From contig PBYQ01000035.1 of the NCBI GenBank assembly GCA_002729695.1, positions 129,344 through 172,953 on the forward strand: a DNA stretch of 43,610 nt, read 5' to 3'. Position 1 is the first letter of the stretch; every line of letters starts with the position of its first letter. Below, in pieces: positions 19,441-30,208 of the stretch. The DNA is from Citromicrobium sp. Its GTDB lineage: Bacteria; Pseudomonadota; Alphaproteobacteria; Sphingomonadales; Sphingomonadaceae. A program made the translations under genes and the position numbers. The notes beneath the pieces are model-generated. The model saw only the letters and a list, made by a program, of their open reading frames with translations. It had not been told where the DNA came from and made no database searches.

Positions 19441-20364
19441 GTGATGATCCTCTCTCTTGTCGCCCTCCTCTCCACCGCCCCTGCGACGGACGTCTACCGG
19501 ATCGATATGCCCGGTCCCGGCGATTACGAAAGCTGGGCAGTCGATCACGAATACGATCCCGCAGAAAGCGGCCCGATCATCATCACCGCGCAGGGGGAGA
19601 ACGGCAGTTCGGTGCAGACCTGGCCATCGCCCGAAACGCTCGATTCGAATGGCGATGGCAAGTTCTCGGTCGTGGCGCACTATCCCAAGGCGCTCGGCAC
19701 GGTGACCTACACGATCGCGGTGGGAGAACAGGCGACGACCTATCGCCCGGTGATCTATCAGCAGCAGAACCGGTATATTCTGCCGCTGGCCGGCAACACG
19801 ATCGTTTCACGCGGGTTGTTCAACCAGAACGGGCACGGTTGGTACACGTCGCGCTTCGCCTATGATTTCCTAGGTCTCGATAAGACCTATGCCCCGATGA
19901 CCGCGCCCGAATACAGCAATGCCAATCTCGCCGGTTTCGGAATGCCCGTGATCGCGCCTGCAGACGGCGTGGTGGTATTCGTCGAGGATCGGCTGCCGGA
20001 CCAGGAGGGGGAGTACGACGCGGAAAGCTTCCGCCTGCCCGACGGGTCGCAGGCCTACCACGGCAACACGGTGATCATCGATCACGGCAAGGGCGAATTC
20101 GTCGCGCTGATGCATCTGAAGCAGGGATCGATCCGGGTCGCGGTGGGCGATCACGTCGTCCAGGGACAACCGGTTGGCGCGCTCGGCAACAGCGGCGACA
20201 GCAGCGGTCCGCATCTACACGTGCAGTTGCAGGCCGGCCCGCTGCCACAGGGGTTCCCGAGCTTACCGCTGACCTTCGCCGATCACGGAGACCAAATCCT
20301 CGAAAGCGGTGACTATCTCACCTATCGTCCGGTGAACAATGAGAGTCGGCCACCTTCCGAATGA
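19441..20364 (+). CDS. Exported M23-family (LytM-like) peptidase, one zinc ligand unusual
   Basis: About 307 residues. The likely start is the GTG at 19441, 8 nt after GGAG; an ATG three bases later is also possible. A short hydrophobic N-terminus ([14 protein letters not shown]) suggests export. The C-terminal half is the LytM/M23 domain: [55 protein letters not shown] and GPHLHVQLQ with the HxH motif. In the first motif, where M23 enzymes have HxGxD, this protein has RFAYD, so the first His ligand is replaced. Some divergent M23 groups also lack it. Its stop overlaps the ruvB start (ATGA), so it is translationally coupled to ruvB. Confidence 0.85.
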   Translation: MMILSLVALLSTAPATDVYRIDMPGPGDYESWAVDHEYDPAESGPIIITAQGENGSSVQTWPSPETLDSNGDGKFSVVAHYPKALGTVTYTIAVGEQATTYRPVIYQQQNRYILPLAGNTIVSRGLFNQNGHGWYTSRFAYDFLGLDKTYAPMTAPEYSNANLAGFGMPVIAPADGVVVFVEDRLPDQEGEYDAESFRLPDGSQAYHGNTVIIDHGKGEFVALMHLKQGSIRVAVGDHVVQGQPVGALGNSGDSSGPHLHVQLQAGPLPQGFPSLPLTFADHGDQILESGDYLTYRPVNNESRPPSE

Positions 20365-21392
20365 ATAATTCCAGTCCCCTCCACACCCCCGAACGCCTGC
20401 CGGACGATCCCGATGCGGCGCTGCGGCCCAAGACGCTCACCGAGTTCATCGGGCAGGAGGCTGCGCGCGAGAACCTTGGCGTGTTCATCGCCGCCGCCAA
20501 ACGCCGCGGCGAGGCGATGGATCATACGCTGTTCTTCGGGCCGCCCGGCCTCGGCAAGACCACGCTGGCGCAGATCGTCGCGCGAGAGCTGGGCGCGGGG
20601 TTCCGCTCCACGAGCGGGCCGGTGATCGCCAAGGCGGGCGACCTTGCCGCGCTGCTCACCAATCTCGAACCGCACGACGTGCTGTTCATCGACGAGATCC
20701 ACCGCCTCAATCCGGTGGTCGAGGAAGTGCTCTACCCCGCGATGGAGGACCGCGCGCTCGACATCATGATCGGGGAGGGGCCCTCGGCGCGATCCGTCCG
20801 GATCGACCTGCCGCCCTTCACGCTGATCGGCGCGACCACAAGGCAGGGTCTGCTGACCACTCCCTTACGCGATCGCTTCGGCATTCCGGTGCGGCTCAAC
20901 TTCTACACGCACGAAGAGCTTGAGCGGGTGGTGACGCGCGGCGCGAACAAGCTGGGGCTGAGCATCGAGCCCGATGGCGCGCGCGAGATTGCGCGGCGCT
21001 CTCGCGGCACCCCTCGCGTGGCCGGGCGGCTGCTGCGCCGCGTGCGCGACTTCGCCAGTGTCGACAACGCGCCGGCCATCACCGCGCAGGTGGCCGACAG
21101 CGCTCTGACCAAGCTGGAGGTCGATTCGCTGGGGCTCGATGCGATGGACCGCCGCTACCTGACCATGATCGCGGAGACCTATGGCGGCGGCCCGGTGGGG
21201 ATCGAGACGCTGGCGGCGGGCCTCGCCGAACCGCGCGACACGCTGGAGGATGTGGTCGAGCCGTTCCTGATCCAGCTCGGGCTGGTGGCACGCACCGCAC
21301 GCGGGCGCTGCCTCAACGCGGGCGGGTGGCAGCACCTCGGGCTGGAGGGGCCGCGCGATTCGTCGAACGACCTTTTCGGAAGCCCGGGCTGA
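20361..21392 (+). CDS. ruvB: Holliday junction DNA helicase subunit RuvB
   Basis: 343 residues with the AAA+ RuvB core: [18 protein letters not shown] at the N-terminus, Walker [18 protein letters not shown], Walker [14 protein letters not shown], sensor/arginine-finger region [20 protein letters not shown], and the winged-helix C-terminus [32 protein letters not shown] (given in part). It drives branch migration of Holliday junctions with RuvA. The start is the ATG of the ATGA overlap with the M23 gene. No strong terminator follows before 21621. Confidence 0.97.
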   Translation: MNNSSPLHTPERLPDDPDAALRPKTLTEFIGQEAARENLGVFIAAAKRRGEAMDHTLFFGPPGLGKTTLAQIVARELGAGFRSTSGPVIAKAGDLAALLTNLEPHDVLFIDEIHRLNPVVEEVLYPAMEDRALDIMIGEGPSARSVRIDLPPFTLIGATTRQGLLTTPLRDRFGIPVRLNFYTHEELERVVTRGANKLGLSIEPDGAREIARRSRGTPRVAGRLLRRVRDFASVDNAPAITAQVADSALTKLEVDSLGLDAMDRRYLTMIAETYGGGPVGIETLAAGLAEPRDTLEDVVEPFLIQLGLVARTARGRCLNAGGWQHLGLEGPRDSSNDLFGSPG

Positions 21393-21620
21393 GTTTCGCG
21401 TAACCACTTCACACGCCGGGGTGCCAGCGTGGGACAGGTTGGCGGGCGTACGCCCCCCGGCAGGCAAAATCTTCGCAAGCCAATGCTTTTTCATGGTTAA
21501 TCGCGTTGCGAACCCTACCCCGAACAAGGCCTAAGGCAGATAGGCGCACTTTGCCCGACCCATCGGAGCCGCCGGTGGAAACGGTTTGTAAAGCGCCGCA
21601 ACAGTAAATGAGCCCGGCCT

Positions 21621-23057
21621 ATGTCGATGAAGATAGCCCTCGCCAAACTCTCCGCCACCGCTGCGGGCACCGCACTGCTTGCAGGCGGCGCGCTCCACGT
21701 GGCCGAAGAACAGGTCGCTGCGTCCGACTACAAGTCGGTCAAGGACGCACCGCAACCTGCGATGCGCTACGTCAAGGAAGACCGGGTGGTCGAACGGCAG
21801 GTGCCGCGCACCACGCTGCGCAAGCGGCGGGTGGTGAAGCGCACGGTCGAATGCGTGCCCGAAAGCCTTGCGAGGGATGGCTATATCGGCGGCACCGGTG
21901 TGGGTGCCGGCGAGCAGGTCATTTACGACGCGCGCAGTCGCACTGCCCGCGTCGCGCGCGACGATGCCGATCTGGTGGCTGCGGCTGAAGCCTGCGCGCA
22001 GTTCGGTGACGGCGCCTCGCGCACGGTCGTCGCGGTGGCCCCGACAACCACGCGCGCCGGGTACGGCGGCGGATTCTCGGGTGGCGGCGGCGGCCAGGGC
22101 GGCGGCACCACCGTGATCGGCGGCAGCAGCGGCGGCGGTTTCGGCGGCGGCTTCTTCGGCGGTTTCTTCGGCGGCGGCGGTAGCAGCGGGACGGTTGCGA
22201 TCAGCACCACCACGACCAGCGGCGTCGGCTCGACCGGCGTTTCGAGCTCGGGCGGGATCGATATCGATATCGATGTCGGCGCTTCGACGTCTACCTCCAC
22301 TTCGGGTGGTTCGACCTCGACTTCGGGCGGGTCGACATCGACCTCCACCGGCGGCGTCACCTCGACCAGCAGCAGTTCCTCGACCACCGGCGGTGTATCG
22401 ACCTCCACCGGCGGGGTTTCGACGTCGACCGGCGGCGTCAGCACCTCTACCGGCGGGGTGAGCACCTCGACTGGCGGCGTCAGCACTTCGTCTTCGACGT
22501 CGTCTTCCACCTCGGGCAATCCGTCGAGTTCGACCAGCTCGAGTTCTTCGGGCAATGTTTCGAGCAGCAGCTCGGGCGATGTTTCCAGCTCGTCCTCGGG
22601 CGATGTCTCGAGTTCGTCCTCGGGCGACGTGTCGAGCAGCTCTTCGACTTCGGGGGATGTCAGCAGCAGCTCATCCACCTCGGGCGATGTGTCGAGCAGT
22701 TCGTCCACGTCGGGCGACGTGAGCAGCAGCTCTTCGACCTCCGGTGATGTGAGCAGCAGTTCCTCCACCTCGGGCGATGTCAGCACCAGTTCGGGCAATT
22801 CCTCGAGCAAGGGTTCGTCGAGCAGAGGCGGGTCCAGCCATGGAGGATCGAGCTGGGGCGGATCGAGCCATGGCGGGTCGAGCTGGGGCGGCTCCAGTCA
22901 CGGGGGCAGCAACGGCTGGTCGAGCACCGGCGGTTCGGGCCATCCCGGCGGCAGCAGCGGCCATCCCGTACCTGCGCCGCCGATCGGACTGCTGTTCGGG
23001 GCGGCCGCGCTGGCGGTGATCACCCGCCGCAAATGGTCTTCCAAATCCACAGACTGA
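21621..23057 (+). CDS. Exported Ser/Thr/Gly-rich repeat protein with PEP-CTERM-like C-terminal tail
   Basis: 478 residues. A signal-like N-terminus (MSMKIALAKLSATAAGTALL, ATG at 21627 also possible) leads into an ordered-looking basic part (DRVVERQVPRTTLRKRRVVKRTV) with two cysteines. A Gly-rich block near residues 150-195 is followed by long Ser/Thr/Gly repeats: 7-residue VSTSTGG units, 8-residue VSSSSSGD units, 10-residue VSSSSSTSGD units and a GGSSHGGSSW block. The end is VPAPPIGLLFGAAALAV-ITRRK, that is a Pro-rich motif, one membrane helix and a basic tail, the layout of PEP-CTERM exosortase signals, though the usual Glu is replaced. This suggests a surface or matrix protein. No exosortase is in the window. 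Confidence 0.8.
   Translation: MSMKIALAKLSATAAGTALLAGGALHVAEEQVAASDYKSVKDAPQPAMRYVKEDRVVERQVPRTTLRKRRVVKRTVECVPESLARDGYIGGTGVGAGEQVIYDARSRTARVARDDADLVAAAEACAQFGDGASRTVVAVAPTTTRAGYGGGFSGGGGGQGGGTTVIGGSSGGGFGGGFFGGFFGGGGSSGTVAISTTTTSGVGSTGVSSSGGIDIDIDVGASTSTSTSGGSTSTSGGSTSTSTGGVTSTSSSSSTTGGVSTSTGGVSTSTGGVSTSTGGVSTSTGGVSTSSSTSSSTSGNPSSSTSSSSSGNVSSSSSGDVSSSSSGDVSSSSSGDVSSSSSTSGDVSSSSSTSGDVSSSSSTSGDVSSSSSTSGDVSSSSSTSGDVSTSSGNSSSKGSSSRGGSSHGGSSWGGSSHGGSSWGGSSHGGSNGWSSTGGSGHPGGSSGHPVPAPPIGLLFGAAALAVITRRKWSSKSTD
22395..22478 (+). repeat. Four tandem 21-bp units encoding VSTSTGG
   Basis: In-frame units at 22395, 22416, 22437 and 22458, each GTN-(T/A)(C/G)(G/C)-ACN-TCN-ACN-GGC-GGN, with synonymous drift between copies. 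A partial fifth unit follows. Selection at the protein level is suggested because third positions vary while residues do not. Confidence 0.85.
22557..22778 (+). repeat. Tandem array: three 24-bp units then five 30-bp units
   Basis: Three copies encode VSSSSSGD (22557, 22581, 22605), followed by five copies encoding VSSSSSTSGD (22629, 22659, 22689, 22719, 22749). The longer unit is the shorter one plus Ser-Thr (or Thr-Ser) before Gly-Asp. The array is likely prone to slippage-driven length change. Confidence 0.88.
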
Positions 23058-23090
23058 TCGGCATCTCGCACCGATCCTGAACGGACAAGT

Positions 23091-23108
23091 CAGCGCAGCA
23101 CTGCGCTG
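23091..23108 (+). terminator. Hairpin after the repeat-protein gene, weak terminator candidate
   Basis: CAGCGCAG and CTGCGCTG are perfect complements separated by CA, located 34 bp after the stop codon. There is no T-run, so terminator function is uncertain. Confidence 0.35.
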
Positions 23109-23165
23109 TAGCTTGGGCGGGGGCTGCTTGCCAGGAGCGGCTTCCGCCCTTTCGATTCGGCCCAC

Positions 23166-23200
23166 GAAAAAGGGCCCGGCCATCGCTGGCCGAGCCCCTT
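23166..23200 (-). terminator. Rho-independent terminator of acnA
   Basis: On the minus strand the sequence is AAGGGGCTCGGCCA, loop GCGA, TGGCCGGGCCC, then TTTTTCG. The stem has one wobble or bulge, and the T-run is clear. It begins about 20 bp after the acnA stop. Confidence 0.88.
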
Positions 23201-23222
23201 GTCGGATTGCTTCGAGCGCCGC

Positions 23223-25898
<2,676 letters not shown>

Positions 25899-26049
25899 AG
25901 CGGGGGCGGTCCTTTCTCTGTTGCTGCTGGTGGAGGCCTGTCACGGGACCTCTGTGAAGAGTCCAACGGGCGAGCCGCCTGTATGTGCCGCGCGCTTGGC
26001 CTCTGGCGGCGCGAAAATCAAGCTTTCCTACCATTGGGGGCGCTCGGAA

Positions 26050-26970
26050 TCAGGGCGCGGAGGTCTCTGCCCCTCCGGCGGCGCGGGCGGGGGCGCGGCC
26101 GCGCGTTGCGGCAATCCACGTGCCGATCACGATCATCGCGACGCCGCCAAGGGTTCCCGCGCTCACCCCCTCGCCGAAAAACAGCCATCCGAACACCGCG
26201 GCCCAGCAGAAGCCCGAGTATTCGACGGGGAGGAGGGCCTGCGCTTCGGCCCGGGCATAGGCCCATGCGATCGCGATCGCACCGCCTACGGTTAGTACCG
26301 CAGCGGCGAGCAGGCCGGGCTGGATCTCCGCTGGCGGAGCCACAAAGAACCACGGCGCGGCGAGACCCAGGATGATGGCTGAAACAGCGCCGTGAAACGC
26401 CGCGACTTCGAGCGGCCCGGCGCGCTGCGATTGCTGGCGGATGATGATGAAGTTGAGCGCATAGAGTATCGTCGAAACGAGGATGGCGACGAAGCCGATG
26501 GCTGCCTCTGCATCCATCCGGCCTTGCCCCAACCGGGCGCCGACGATCACCAGCGTGCCGACGAAGCTGACCAGCGAGGCGACGACCGCCCGGCGGGTGA
26601 TCTTCTCGCCCAGCATGATCGCCGCCAGATAGAGCGCGATCAGGGGTGCGACGAAGGAGATTGCGATCGTCTCCGCGATAGGCAGCTTGGTCAGTGCGAA
26701 GAAGAATGTCAGCCCCATGAATGCGGAGCAAACGCCGCGCAGCAGGTGCAGCTTCAGGGTTTCCCGGTCGGGCCATGTCGGCCGGCGCACCAGCCACAAC
26801 GGCAGGGCGATTGCCGTGGCAAGGACTGCCCGCAACCATGCCGCGGAATATGCCCCGACAGACAGTGAAGCGCCCTTCATGAAGGCATCCATCAACGACA
26901 GCATCGCCACGCCCGCGAGTGCCGCGAGGAAGGGGGCGAGGAGCGCCCGATTGGCGTGGCTTTCCGGCAT
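26050..26970 (-). CDS. DMT-superfamily transporter with two EamA domains
   Basis: 306 residues forming about ten membrane helices in two EamA repeats. Typical stretches include LMDAFMKGASLSVGAYSAAWLRA in repeat one, LTKLPIAETIAISFVAPLIALYLAAIMLGE at its end, and LLPVEYSGFCWAAVFGWLFFGEGVSAGTL in repeat two. The superfamily exports small metabolites such as amino acids or drugs; the substrate here cannot be told. The protein starts at the ATG at 26970. It stands alone between acnA and a divergent L,D-transpeptidase gene, with about 150 bp of featureless sequence towards acnA. Confidence 0.88.
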   Translation of the reverse strand: MPESHANRALLAPFLAALAGVAMLSLMDAFMKGASLSVGAYSAAWLRAVLATAIALPLWLVRRPTWPDRETLKLHLLRGVCSAFMGLTFFFALTKLPIAETIAISFVAPLIALYLAAIMLGEKITRRAVVASLVSFVGTLVIVGARLGQGRMDAEAAIGFVAILVSTILYALNFIIIRQQSQRAGPLEVAAFHGAVSAIILGLAAPWFFVAPPAEIQPGLLAAAVLTVGGAIAIAWAYARAEAQALLPVEYSGFCWAAVFGWLFFGEGVSAGTLGGVAMIVIGTWIAATRGRAPARAAGGAETSAP

Positions 26971-27152
26971 CGTGGCGACCGCATTAGCGCACGCCGCGCC
27001 GATGCGTCACTCTTCTGCCGCATATGGAGTGCAAATTCAGGTTGGATAAAGCCTTGATGCTTGATGATCCGGCATAATTTGGCGAGGGTTACGCCCGCCA
27101 TGGTGGGTCGCAATATCTGCGACGTGATCGACAATAGGGTCTAACGATCGAT

Positions 27153-28529
27153 ATGAATAAGTCTGCTCTTTCGCTGCTTCTCCTCGCCAGTACCGGGCTT
27201 GCCTTGCCCGCCGGTCTGGATGCGCAGGAAATGCCCACCAACCTGCTGCCCGACCCGCAGGAGACCGATCAGACCGGCGACGATGATGCGGTGACGTCCA
27301 GCGCGGTGCCGGTCGACATGACCAGCCAGCCTGTCGTCCAGAAATTCGATCCGGTGGTGCAGCAATGGTCCCTCGCGAATGCTGACTCGCTGGCAGCGGT
27401 GATCGAAGGCATCGGGTCCGAAGGCCTCATGCCCGCCGACTACGATCTGCCCGGCCTGCGCGCGGCGATCGCTGCAGGGCCCGGTGCGCAGCTGAACGAG
27501 GAAGCCAGCCGCCGCTTCGTGTGGCTGGTGGAGGACATGCGCGACGGGCGCACGCCGATGGACGCGCGCAAGCAGTGGTTCGTGATGGACCCCGATGCGG
27601 ACCGCTATCGCAGCGGCGCGGTGCTCAAGCAGGCGCTGTCCGATGGCGACATCGCGGGCGCGTTGCAGAGCATTGCCCCGCTTCACCCCGATTACGCGGC
27701 TTTGCGCAACGAACTCGCCAAGGCGGAGCCAGGCACCAAGCGCTACAAGCTGGTGCAGGCCAACATGGATCGCTGGCGCTGGCTGCCGCGCGACCTTGGT
27801 GGCCAGTACCTGATCACTAATGTGCCTGAATACCAGCTGCGCCTGACCGTGAACGACAAGATCATGCGCACCTACCGCACGATCGTGGGCGCGCCGGGTC
27901 GGACCGCGACCCCGCAGCTTGCCGAGAGCGTGGAGGGCGTGATCCTCAATCCGACGTGGACCGTTCCGCAGTCGATCGTGAAGGGCGAAGGGCTGGGCGC
28001 GCGTGTGCTCGCCAATCCGTCCTGGGCAAGTTCGAAGGGCTACAAGGCGACCAAGGGTGCCAATGGCTTCATCACCGTGGTGCAGGGACCGGGGCCGGGC
28101 AATGCGCTGGGCCGGATGAAGCTCGACATGCCCAACCGGCACGCGATCTTCTTCCACGATACGCCTTCGCGCAACCTGTTCAGCCAGTCCAACCGCGCGC
28201 TCAGCCATGGCTGCCTGCGGACCGAGCGGGCGACCGAGCTGGCGCTGACGCTCGCCATCCTGCAGGCCGGGCTGACGGCGGACGAGGGTGTCGAGATGCT
28301 GGCGAGCGGCGAATATACGCGGGTCGCCTTCACCAAGAAGCTGCCCGCCTACATCACCTACTTCACCATGGCGACGAACATCGACGGCAAGATGGCGACC
28401 TTCAACGACATCTACGAGCGGGACGAGCCGGTGCTCGCCGCGTTCCAAGCGCCGCGCAAGGCCAACCGCAGCCGCGTGACCGACGAAGAAATCATCGAGA
28501 TTGTCGACGATCCGCGCGACGTGGTGTGA
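27153..28529 (+). CDS. L,D-transpeptidase of the LdtD/YcbB type
   Basis: 458 residues with a signal peptide (MNKSALSLLLLASTGLALPAG). The N-terminal half resembles the YcbB scaffold: LMPADYDLPGLRAAI, then RRFVWLVEDMRDGRTP, and KLVQANMDRWRWLPRDLGGQY as in YcbB relatives. The C-terminal YkuD domain carries the active-site stretch HAIFFHDTPSRNLFSQSNRA followed by SHGCLRTERATELA, with the catalytic Cys. Such enzymes make 3-3 crosslinks in peptidoglycan or attach lipoproteins. It faces the second L,D-transpeptidase gene (28882-29622), which lies on the opposite strand downstream. No terminator is seen after its stop. Confidence 0.92.
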   Translation: MNKSALSLLLLASTGLALPAGLDAQEMPTNLLPDPQETDQTGDDDAVTSSAVPVDMTSQPVVQKFDPVVQQWSLANADSLAAVIEGIGSEGLMPADYDLPGLRAAIAAGPGAQLNEEASRRFVWLVEDMRDGRTPMDARKQWFVMDPDADRYRSGAVLKQALSDGDIAGALQSIAPLHPDYAALRNELAKAEPGTKRYKLVQANMDRWRWLPRDLGGQYLITNVPEYQLRLTVNDKIMRTYRTIVGAPGRTATPQLAESVEGVILNPTWTVPQSIVKGEGLGARVLANPSWASSKGYKATKGANGFITVVQGPGPGNALGRMKLDMPNRHAIFFHDTPSRNLFSQSNRALSHGCLRTERATELALTLAILQAGLTADEGVEMLASGEYTRVAFTKKLPAYITYFTMATNIDGKMATFNDIYERDEPVLAAFQAPRKANRSRVTDEEIIEIVDDPRDVV

Positions 28530-28537
28530 TCGGCGGC

Positions 28538-28786
28538 TCAGTTGAGCTGGTCTTCCTCATCGCGAAAAGCGATTAAGTAGCGGCGATAGAAGTATGCCGC
28601 CGGCAATGCGAACCCAAAAGCGATGGCTATCACTAAAAGGTCTAGCTCCGATGGGTCATTTGGAAATGTCGAGTACTTCAGGCCTAACGACCAAAAGCAC
28701 GCTTGAATTGTACTCAAAAGGGTAATGGGAAGAATAATAAACCAGGATGCCGGTTTACGAATTCGGTCTCCGAGAAGCCATTCGAC
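28538..28786 (-). pseudogene. Remnant of a small two-helix membrane protein gene
   Basis: The minus-strand frame from 28786 to the TGA at 28538-28540 is open for 82 codons and is bounded upstream by a TAA. It reads VEWLLGDRIRKPASWFIILP, then two hydrophobic segments (the second DLLVIAIAFGFALPAAYF), ending RRYLIAFRDEEDQLN. No ATG, and no plausible GTG or TTG, opens it, and the neighbouring frames upstream hold only short stretches. The base composition is AT-richer than the flanks. This looks like the 3' end of a decayed gene. Together with 28787-28881, where I see nothing else, it fills the 352-bp gap between the two L,D-transpeptidases. Confidence 0.4.
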
Positions 28787-28881
28787 TTAGCGCGCCGCAA
28801 ATTCCAGCGGGGAAAATCGCGCTCAGCAAACGCCCAGTGCCGAAACTACTGCTTTCGAAGCTCGGCCGGTAGGTCATGCAC

Positions 28882-29622
28882 TTAGTAAACCCCGGGATTT
28901 GCCTGGCTGAGCGTATCGGGGCGGGGTTCGCGCAGGATGTGGTAGCCGTTCTCCGGCTCGCCCACGATCGCGGTCGGCGGATACGCTTGCGTCCCGTCGT
29001 CCTTCAGCCCCAGCGCCTCGGCGTAGAGCAGGCGTCCGCCCGAAAGGTTCAGCAGCGCCATCTTGAACTGCTCTTCGCCCATCGCGAAGCACCCATTCGA
29101 GCGGCCCAGCCGCCCCCAGCGCTCGATATGCTCGGGCTCGGCGTAGCTCGCCCGGTGCATCACGATATAGCGTTCGAGTGCGTGATTATTGGTCGGGTCG
29201 AGCCCGCCAAGCCGCACCGAAGTACCGAATTTGCCCGTGTACCACTCCCACGTCACATAGGCGCCGCGGCTGGTCGAATTCGAGCCTTCCATGTTGGAAA
29301 ACGTGTTCAACCAGCCATCGTGTTCGGGATCGGAGCCGGTCCCGTGCGCGACATGGAAGCTCTTCACCTCCTGCCGGTCGAGATTGACGAAGTGGAACCG
29401 GCGATGGGCCGAATGCAGCCCGAAGTCGGCGATTCCGACGATATCCTTGCGCCAGATGACGTCGCCCGCCTTGTCCAGTTCGCGCTTGGCAATGGCGAAC
29501 AGCTCGCGGTCGCGCGGCGATCCCGCCATCGGCTGTGCGAAGACCCGCGAAGGAAGGCTCATGCCGGCACCAAGTGCAATGCCGGTGCCGAGGCCAGTCT
29601 TGAGGAGTTCGCGACGCTTCAT
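28882..29622 (-). CDS. Exported L,D-transpeptidase catalytic-domain protein (YkuD_2 type)
   Basis: 246 residues with a twin-Arg-like N-terminus (MKRRELLKTGLGTGIALGAG) and FAQ cleavage region. The body matches the murein L,D-transpeptidase catalytic domain family: IADFGLHSAHRRFHFVNLDR, KSFHVAHGTGSD, NMEGSNSTSRGAYVTWEWY, IVMHRASYAEPEHIERWGRLGRSNGCFAM (given in part), which holds the SxGCF catalytic motif and an upstream His. The two-gene pair with the LdtD-like enzyme suggests two different crosslinking or remodelling activities. The Tat-type signal is inferred from the RR motif. It is divergent from the lipoprotein gene over 76 bp. Confidence 0.85.
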   Translation of the reverse strand: MKRRELLKTGLGTGIALGAGMSLPSRVFAQPMAGSPRDRELFAIAKRELDKAGDVIWRKDIVGIADFGLHSAHRRFHFVNLDRQEVKSFHVAHGTGSDPEHDGWLNTFSNMEGSNSTSRGAYVTWEWYTGKFGTSVRLGGLDPTNNHALERYIVMHRASYAEPEHIERWGRLGRSNGCFAMGEEQFKMALLNLSGGRLLYAEALGLKDDGTQAYPPTAIVGEPENGYHILREPRPDTLSQANPGVY

Positions 29623-29698
29623 GTTCGGATGGTGCTATAACCGAGCTTAATGAATGCTTGAAGCCGAATCGGGTGGCTGGCGTCGGAGAGGTATCAGG

Positions 29699-30208
29699 AT
29701 GCGACAGGTTGTTCTTTTGGCTCTGGCAGCACTGGCGGCGTGCACCGTCTCCTCCGATCCAATCGCCGGCCCGCCTCCGGCGCCTATATCGACCAACGCT
29801 GCAGATTCGGTCGTTGCTCCTGTTTCCGAACAGCCGACGCGTATTCTCAGCCAGCGCGATGCCGACCGGCTGCTGGGCAACACCGGCCTCACCCTGCAAT
29901 GGATCGGCTGGGAGCGACGCGGACCTGTCTCCATCGCGCCCGACGATCGCGGGGTTTGGCATGTCCGGGGCGCGCAGACCGGCAGCGACGGAGGCGAGCT
30001 GGAGGTTGACGGCATCATTACCGAGACCGGGGAGGGGTATTTCATCCTGCGCGGTACGGTCGCGATCACCGATACCCCCGATCGCGGCAGGGAATGCCGC
30101 GCAGACAAGATCTGGCGTTTCGCGATCACACAGAACCGGCAGTATTACCGCCTCCGCGAGTTCGAATGGTGCGATGGCCTGACCGACTATGTCGACATCT
30201 ATTTCTGA
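29699..30208 (+). CDS. Small lipoprotein of unknown function
   Basis: 169 residues from the ATG at 29699, preceded by GGAGAGG. The signal is MRQVVLLALAALAAC with a LAAC lipobox, then a Ser/Pro/Ala linker of about 45 residues and a compact domain: LTLQWIGWERRGPVSIAPDD, GELEVDGIITETGEGYFILRG, CRADKIWRFAITQNRQYYRLREFEWC. The last stretch has two cysteines flanking an RFAI-strand pattern, possibly a disulfide. I do not recognise a named family. An upstream in-frame ATG (29654) is rejected because the signal peptide starts at 29699. It overlaps the deacetylase gene by 10 bp at its 3' end. Confidence 0.75.
   Translation: MRQVVLLALAALAACTVSSDPIAGPPPAPISTNAADSVVAPVSEQPTRILSQRDADRLLGNTGLTLQWIGWERRGPVSIAPDDRGVWHVRGAQTGSDGGELEVDGIITETGEGYFILRGTVAITDTPDRGRECRADKIWRFAITQNRQYYRLREFEWCDGLTDYVDIYF

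Noticed and set aside
22557..22778. Possible CRISPR-like array
   Set aside because: The units are contiguous, in frame, of 24 or 30 bp with no spacers, so it is a coding repeat and not a CRISPR.
21923..22810. A Pro/Glu/Leu/Val-rich repeated protein on the minus strand opposite the Ser-rich protein
   Set aside because: Its repeats are only the reverse reading of the Ser-rich array; the plus-strand protein has a signal peptide and a sorting-like tail.
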